From positions 1 through 9,885 of the forward strand of contig CAWKEY010000073.1 in assembly GCA_963848675.1 (NCBI GenBank): a DNA stretch of 9,885 nt, in the 5' to 3' direction. How positions within the stretch are numbered: position 1 is the first letter of the stretch; every line of letters starts with the position of its first letter. This document shows, one piece after another, positions 5,990-9,885 of the stretch. Below the pieces are notes generated by a model, which saw only the letters and a list, made by a program, of their open reading frames with translations, was not told the DNA's origin and ran no database searches. The stretch comes from CAWKEY01 sp963848675. GTDB taxonomy: Bacteria; Pseudomonadota; Gammaproteobacteria; Methylococcales; Methylomonadaceae. Both the position numbers and the translations under genes were made by a program.

Positions 5990-6774
5990 ATGAAATAACT
6001 TGGACTTTTTGCCCCAGTCTTTATCAAGAAGCCGAAGCAAACCCGTCGGCAATAATTCCTTCACGAAATGCAACAGGTCGTTCCATAGAAGTTGTGGACA
6101 GAGCGAATCGCGCCGCATTATCCGGTATTGGGGCGAGGCTGTCGGACATTCGCGCTGGTGACCATGCTGCAGATTCATCTCATGTAACCGTTGTTCGGTT
6201 ATTTTGATCCCGCCATGGAAGAAGCGCTGCACGAGATATCGCTGCTCCGTGACTTTGCAGGACTGGATGACGGCGAGGACGCCATGCTGGATGAAACAAC
6301 CATCGTCAATTTTCGCCGCCTGCTGTTAACCCATGGTCTGGCGCAAAGCTTGTTTGATGAAACGGCGGCTCAACTGGCTGAGCAAGCTTTGCTGCTCCGC
6401 CGGGGTACGATCGTCGAGGCCAGGTTGGTTGCCGATGGCGGCATGACCGACGCTTTAATACATGGCGAGGAGCGGATAGTCCTGGGTGATCGCGCTTATA
6501 CTCGCACCGACCGCAATCTGGAAGCAGAACATAGCGAAGAACAACCGGTCTGGGGCATGCCCTTCAAACGCAAGAAGAGCGAAAACTTACCCGCCGAACA
6601 CGCGGTACTAAACCGCATGCTGGCGTCACTGAGAGTCAAGGTCGAACATCCGTTCCGCATTGTCAAACGACATTCGGCTATACCAAGGTGCGTTACCGGG
6701 GGATGTTCAAGAACGCCCAACAGTTAAACCTGCTGTTCGCCCTGTCCAAAATATTGGACGTATTCGGAGTTTCC
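5990..6774 (+). pseudogene. IS5-family transposase remnant
   Basis: The original start is probably the ATG at 5990, preceded by AAGGA. In that frame the IS5 N-terminus is readable (FIKKPKQTRRQ, FLHEMQQVVP, APHYP, MLQIHLM, PAMEEALHEI, DETTIVNFRRLL) but is broken by TAA at 5996, TAA at 6053, TAG at 6086 and TAA at 6185. The first catalytic Asp block reads VEARLVA, where VDA is expected. Some tens of residues normally between this block and the ALLHGEE region are missing (about nt 6430-6445). VLGDRAY retains the second Asp and VEHPFRIVKR the Glu. One base is lost at about 6671-6672, shifting the frame. From 6673 the reading is FGYTKVRYRGMFKNAQQLN, and no stop occurs before the right repeat. Non-functional with high confidence. 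Confidence 0.9.
6758..6774 (-). repeat. Right terminal inverted repeat of the IS5-family relic
   Basis: ACGTATTCGGAGTTTCC is the imperfect mirror of the left end and ends directly at TTAA. Confidence 0.8.
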
Positions 6775-6778
6775 TTAA
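6775..6778. repeat. Target-site duplication TTAA, right copy
   Basis: This TTAA matches 5914-5917. Both copies sit in the same CCTTAAGG context. Confidence 0.7.
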
Positions 6779-6803
6779 GGGTTACCTTTGACATAGTTTC
6801 AAT

Positions 6804-9416
6804 TCATGGTTGTTTATGCTGCCTAATCTCCCTCTCAGCATGAGCCCAATCTTGAAGATCAAAACCATCCTGGCAGCCCCGTTGTTCGTACAACTCATAG
6901 GCTCTCTTGCCGATCTGCGATGTTGTTGTCACAATAGGTTTTCTCTCTAACAGCGGCGCGGCCATTGGATCAAACACCCGATAGGCAAGCAATTTCACTC
7001 GGTCATTCACCAGGAACCACACCAGCGCATAGCCCCAGACGAACGCTGCCCAGTCCCAGCCGAGGGGTGTCATAAACACTCCATATACCGCAATCAATGT
7101 CGCCACGATTTGAGTGCCGAGTACGGCTATCCATAAAATCGGCGCGGGGCGGATGGACCAGAACGGGCCGCGTGTGCGCGTCAGAAAAATCGTCAGATGT
7201 CCCGCCACGGACAGTTTCAAATACATCAGCGTCTGGATGTGCGCTCGGTCAAGGTGAAAAACGCGCTCACCGAGATAAAACAAACCGAAGGCAGCGACGA
7301 CTCCGATAATGCCCAGCACCGTGGATATCCCCAATACCATGTGCATGTTCCAGGACTCTGGCTTGTCTTTGTAATGCACGTTGTCATAGGCAATGGACAG
7401 GATCGCCCCGTCGTTGAGCAGCGCCAGCATCACGATCATCACTGCGGTCACCGGGTAAAAGTTGAACACCAGTATCGACAAGGTCATGAACAACAACACG
7501 CGCAGCGTCTCGGTGATGCGGTAAATCGCATAGCTGTTCATGCGCTGGAAAATTTTCCGGCTTTCCGTGATCGCGTCGATGATCACCGACAGCCCGGTCG
7601 TCATCAACACGATGTCTGCCGCCGCGCGCGCCGCGTCCGTCGCGCCGGAAACGGCGATGCCGCAGTCGGCCTTCTTCAGCGCGGGGGCGTCGTTCACCCC
7701 GTCGCCTGTCATGCCGACAATGTGGCCGCGTTTTTGCAAGACATCAATAATGTGGAACTTGTGTTCGGGGAACACCTGGGCGAAGCCATCGGCTTTTTCG
7801 ATGGACTCAGCCAGCTGCGCCGTCTCGTGATGCTTGGTGTCGCCGAAGCCGCCGGCATTTAGGATATTTGCACCCATTCCCAATTTCCCCGCGGTTTCCC
7901 TGGCAATCGCCAGGGCATCGCCCGTCACCATTTTGATCTTTACACCCATCTCGCGCGCGGTCGCGATGGTTGCCTTGGCTTCTTCCCTGGGCGGGTCGAA
8001 CAAAGGCAATACGCCTAGAAACTGCCATTGGCCTGCCTGATCGGCCCGAGCCACGCCCAACGAACGAAAGCCGCGCGCAGCAAAGTCATTGACTGCTTTC
8101 TCGACAGAAGGCTTCACCTCATCAGTGTTGGACGCCAACTCCAGGATCACCTGCGGCGCACCCTTGGTCACTTTGAACTCCTTTCCGTCCGGGCCCTTGA
8201 CGGTGGCTTCGGTGCGCTTATGCACCGGATCGAACGCCTGGAAATGAAGCACCTGATAGTCTTTCAAGGCTTGATCATTTTTTAGGCCGCCCAGCACGGC
8301 CAAGTCGATGGTGTCCTGGTTGTCTGAGCGCGACGCCAGCGCCGCGTTAAGGATGACTTGATCGGCTGGGATGCCGGTCACGCTGAACGGATCGCCCAGC
8401 GTCAGTTTATTTTGGGTCAGGGTACCGGTCTTGTCCGCGCACAGCACGTCCACGCCCGCCAATTCCTCGATGGCCGCCAAGCGGGTCACAATCGCCTGTT
8501 TTTTGGCCAGCAGGCGTGCGCCGACCGCCATGGTCACCGACAACACCGTGGGCATTGCCACGGGAATCGCGGCCACCGTCAGCACTAAGGCGAACTGAAG
8601 AGTGTTTAGGATTGGGTCGCCGCGGAACAGCGCGACGGTAATAATTACCGCCACCAAAACCACAGCAAGTATGATCAAGTAATTGCCGATCTTCAACACC
8701 GCACGTTGAAAGTGGCTGACTGTCTGCGCCTCCTGCACCAGTTGCGCGGTCTTGCCGAAGTAAGTGTTCCGTCCCGTGGCGTACACGAGCGCGTCGATTT
8801 CACCTGTGCGGATGATCGAGCCCGAAAATACCGTCTCGCCGGGTTTTCGCTTGGCGGGCAACGACTCTCCTGTCAGTGCGGACTGATCAACCTCCACCGC
8901 GTCGCCCTCCAGCAAGCGCGCATCCGCCGGCACGATGTCGCCCAGACGCAGGTGGATGACGTCACCTGGCACCAACTCGCAAGCCTCCGGGTTGATCCAC
9001 TTCCCATCACGTTTCACCTGAGCCTTGACCGCCAGCTTGGCCTTCAGCGCAGCGATGGCGTTGCCCGCCTGATGCTCTTCCCAAAATCCAACCACAGCGT
9101 TGGCTAGAAGCAGCGTAAGGATGATGCCAAAGTCCGGCCAATGCCGGGCTACCGCCGAAAGGATCACGGCTGCTTCGATCATCCACGGAATCGGCCCCCA
9201 AAAGTAGCTGAGGAATATCAGGAAGGCATTGGTTTTCTTTTCTTCAATCTCATTAGGCCCATATTGGGTCAGCCGTTTCTGCGCCTCGGTTTGACTGAGG
9301 CCATCCGGCGACGACTTCAATTTTGCCTGTAGTTCCGGCATGGGAAGGGATTTTAGATCGTCTTTCGAATCGGGCTTCGATTCGGGAGCCTTGGGCTGGT
9401 CCGTCTTGGGTGTCAT
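6804..9416 (-). CDS. P-type (P3A) H+-exporting ATPase with DUF2934-like C-terminus
   Basis: This inner-membrane pump is expected to export protons at the expense of ATP. I chose the ATG at 9416 (870 aa) because AAAGGAGA lies about ten bases upstream; an ATG at 9449 would add 11 residues but has no such site. Numbered from 9416: cation-ATPase N domain (about 22-80), actuator motif TGES (182-185), PVAMP in membrane segment 4 (285-289), phosphorylation site DKTGT (Asp328), KGAP (418-421), MVTGDA, and the hinge TGDGVNDAPALKK (570-582). ALLNDG places Asp669 where plant AHA2 has its proton-binding Asp684, and Arg639 is near its Arg655, which favours H+ over Ca2+ or Mg2+. Ten membrane segments are plausible. 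Residues about 834-866 (KRAYELYEQRG, DGFDLQDW, AEREI) resemble DUF2934. The upstream neighbour on the same strand is PPK2, 180 bases away. Confidence 0.92.
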   Translation of the reverse strand: MTPKTDQPKAPESKPDSKDDLKSLPMPELQAKLKSSPDGLSQTEAQKRLTQYGPNEIEEKKTNAFLIFLSYFWGPIPWMIEAAVILSAVARHWPDFGIILTLLLANAVVGFWEEHQAGNAIAALKAKLAVKAQVKRDGKWINPEACELVPGDVIHLRLGDIVPADARLLEGDAVEVDQSALTGESLPAKRKPGETVFSGSIIRTGEIDALVYATGRNTYFGKTAQLVQEAQTVSHFQRAVLKIGNYLIILAVVLVAVIITVALFRGDPILNTLQFALVLTVAAIPVAMPTVLSVTMAVGARLLAKKQAIVTRLAAIEELAGVDVLCADKTGTLTQNKLTLGDPFSVTGIPADQVILNAALASRSDNQDTIDLAVLGGLKNDQALKDYQVLHFQAFDPVHKRTEATVKGPDGKEFKVTKGAPQVILELASNTDEVKPSVEKAVNDFAARGFRSLGVARADQAGQWQFLGVLPLFDPPREEAKATIATAREMGVKIKMVTGDALAIARETAGKLGMGANILNAGGFGDTKHHETAQLAESIEKADGFAQVFPEHKFHIIDVLQKRGHIVGMTGDGVNDAPALKKADCGIAVSGATDAARAAADIVLMTTGLSVIIDAITESRKIFQRMNSYAIYRITETLRVLLFMTLSILVFNFYPVTAVMIVMLALLNDGAILSIAYDNVHYKDKPESWNMHMVLGISTVLGIIGVVAAFGLFYLGERVFHLDRAHIQTLMYLKLSVAGHLTIFLTRTRGPFWSIRPAPILWIAVLGTQIVATLIAVYGVFMTPLGWDWAAFVWGYALVWFLVNDRVKLLAYRVFDPMAAPLLERKPIVTTTSQIGKRAYELYEQRGCQDGFDLQDWAHAEREIRQHKQP

Positions 9417-9468
9417 AATGGGTATTCTCCTTTCTCTGTTGGGTTTCATAATGGAGATTCAACTTTCT
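9406..9468. repeat. Imperfect tandem duplication spanning the ATPase start
   Basis: Two 30-base copies (9406-9435 and 9439-9468) with a 33-base period match at 25 of 30 positions. Each carries CATAATGG, so on the minus strand each supplies an in-frame ATG (9416 and 9449). The copy nearer the gene has AAAGGAGA; the distal copy has AAAGTTGA in the same place, a poor ribosome site. Confidence 0.75.
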
Positions 9469-9596
9469 TTTGCTATGACAAAGGTTTCGTGAGTTGTGGA
9501 TTTAATGTCATAACCGTTTTCCTTTTGTTGTATTTCGCGTTCAGGTGATGAGACACTGGTTTACAGATGTTCTACCTGATGATAAATTTGCCAAAC
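9417..9596 (-). other. Spacer between PPK2 and the ATPase
   Basis: It holds the tandem start duplication near the ATPase end. A 6-bp inverted repeat (TCAGGT near 9541, ACCTGA near 9574) with a loop of about 27 bases lies just past the PPK2 stop. It has no T-run and is not a convincing terminator. No promoter with good -35 and -10 boxes could be assigned with confidence. Confidence 0.4.
9423..9430 (-). promoter_or_regulatory. Ribosome binding site region deciding the ATPase start
   Basis: On the minus strand AAAGGAGA precedes the ATG at 9416 with about ten bases between GGAG and the ATG. The alternative ATG at 9449 lacks a GGAG. Confidence 0.55.
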
Positions 9597-9885
9597 TTAG
9601 TCACTACTTTGACCTTCCTTCATCAACTGCTTGCGGATCGACAGCAATTCCTGCTCGCGTTTTGAGGAGGTCTCTGGGTAGCTCATTTTAAGCGCCTTGA
9701 AAGTATCGAGAATAATCTCGGAAATAATCAGCCGGGCGTTCTTCTTGTCGTCGGCGGGGACCACATACCAGGGTGCGTTTTTTGTACTGGTTGCACTCAG
9801 GCACGCCTCATAGGCCTGCATGTACTGATTCCAGAATTTCCTCTCCTCAATGTCGGCAAGACTGAATTTCCAGTTTTTTTCGGGC
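9597..9885 (-). CDS. ppk2: Polyphosphate kinase 2 (PPK2), C-terminal part
   Basis: PPK2 enzymes transfer phosphate between polyphosphate and nucleotides, often making ATP or ADP from polyphosphate in the cytoplasm. The frame runs open off the right edge of the window; the gene starts beyond 9885. About 95 residues are visible, roughly a third of the usual length. Recognisable blocks are EKNWKFSLADIEERKFWNQY, then MQAYE, ATSTKNAPWYVVPADDKK, and ARLIISEI, all typical of the C-terminal third of the family. The Walker A and B motifs and lid that would fix the PPK2 class are outside the window, so substrate preference (NMP, NDP or both) cannot be stated. It ends with TAA at 9597-9599 and lies 180 bases upstream of the ATPase start on the same strand. 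I saw no strong terminator between them, so co-transcription is possible. Confidence 0.88.
   Translation of the reverse strand, partial: PEKNWKFSLADIEERKFWNQYMQAYEACLSATSTKNAPWYVVPADDKKNARLIISEIILDTFKALKMSYPETSSKREQELLSIRKQLMKEGQSSD

Larger units (their letters stand above)
5918..6774 (+). mobile_element. IS5-family element, degenerate (857 bp)
   Basis: The ends begin GGAA and match as inverted repeats at 14 of 17 positions (5918-5934 against 6758-6774). A TTAA duplication flanks both sides. The element is shorter than usual for transposases of this type because of an internal deletion. Only the ends look usable, so it could move only if a related transposase acted in trans. Confidence 0.85.

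Noticed and set aside
5983..6207. 74-codon plus-strand frame at the start of the IS5 relic
   Set aside because: The recognisable IS5 N-terminus lies in the neighbouring frame. This frame gives no family match.
5828..6232. Minus-strand 134-codon open frame
   Set aside because: It crosses the left end of the IS5-type element and runs antisense to the transposase remnant, so it is a composite by chance.
5669..6790. GGGTTAC shared by the flank at 5669 and the flank at 6779
   Set aside because: Seven shared bases with imperfect extension. Too short to claim a duplicated target or recombination.
7197..7862. 221-codon plus-strand open frame opposite the ATPase
   Set aside because: Its translation is rich in His, Arg and Gln and matches no family I know. 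It is antisense to a well-conserved gene and arises from the base composition of that gene.
1..9885. tRNA, rRNA or CRISPR features
   Set aside because: Both strands were scanned by eye; no cloverleaf, rRNA signature or regularly spaced repeats were seen.

Overview
The window is mostly mobile DNA (about 1-6780), packed against the 3' side of a chromosomal-type gene pair on the minus strand (6804-9885). Gene style (Shine-Dalgarno sites, IS families, PPK2 next to a P3A H+-ATPase) points to a Gram-negative proteobacterium. An environmental gammaproteobacterium is a reasonable but weakly supported guess. No rRNA, tRNA or CRISPR array was seen.

Region 1 (1-3132) holds the 3' halves of three different group II introns in a row. 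Intron 1 contributes the C-terminal half of a reverse transcriptase/maturase (1-695) and domains V/VI (696-776). Intron 2 contributes a complete RT/maturase (867-2114) and domains V/VI (2115-2188). Intron 3 contributes the RT/maturase C-terminus (2189-2823), an HNH endonuclease domain cut off by an in-frame amber codon (2824-3060), and domains V/VI (3059-3132). Intron 2 ends exactly where the RT of intron 3 should continue after its YADD active site. Intron 1 ends only 90 bases before the RT of intron 2, too close to leave room for domains I-III of intron 2. The simplest reading is a three-level nest: intron 1 inside intron 2 inside the ORF of intron 3, with all three 5' halves upstream of base 1.

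Region 2 (3133-3499) is the downstream exon of intron 3. It carries one small unrecognised ORF of 77 aa with a good ribosome binding site.

Region 3 (3500-5668) is an IS1634-family insertion sequence with an apparently intact DDE transposase and 17-bp terminal inverted repeats. A 249-base gene-free gap follows (5669-5917).

Region 4 (5918-6774) is an 857-bp IS5-family relic. It has good ends and a TTAA target duplication, but its transposase has four nonsense codons, an internal deletion and a frameshift.

Region 5 (6804-9885, minus strand) reads a polyphosphate kinase 2 gene (cut by the window edge), then a P-type H+-ATPase whose C-terminus carries a DUF2934-like segment. PPK2 interconverts polyphosphate and nucleotide phosphates and the ATPase spends ATP to export protons. 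Their adjacency suggests a shared energy or pH-stress role, which is inference.
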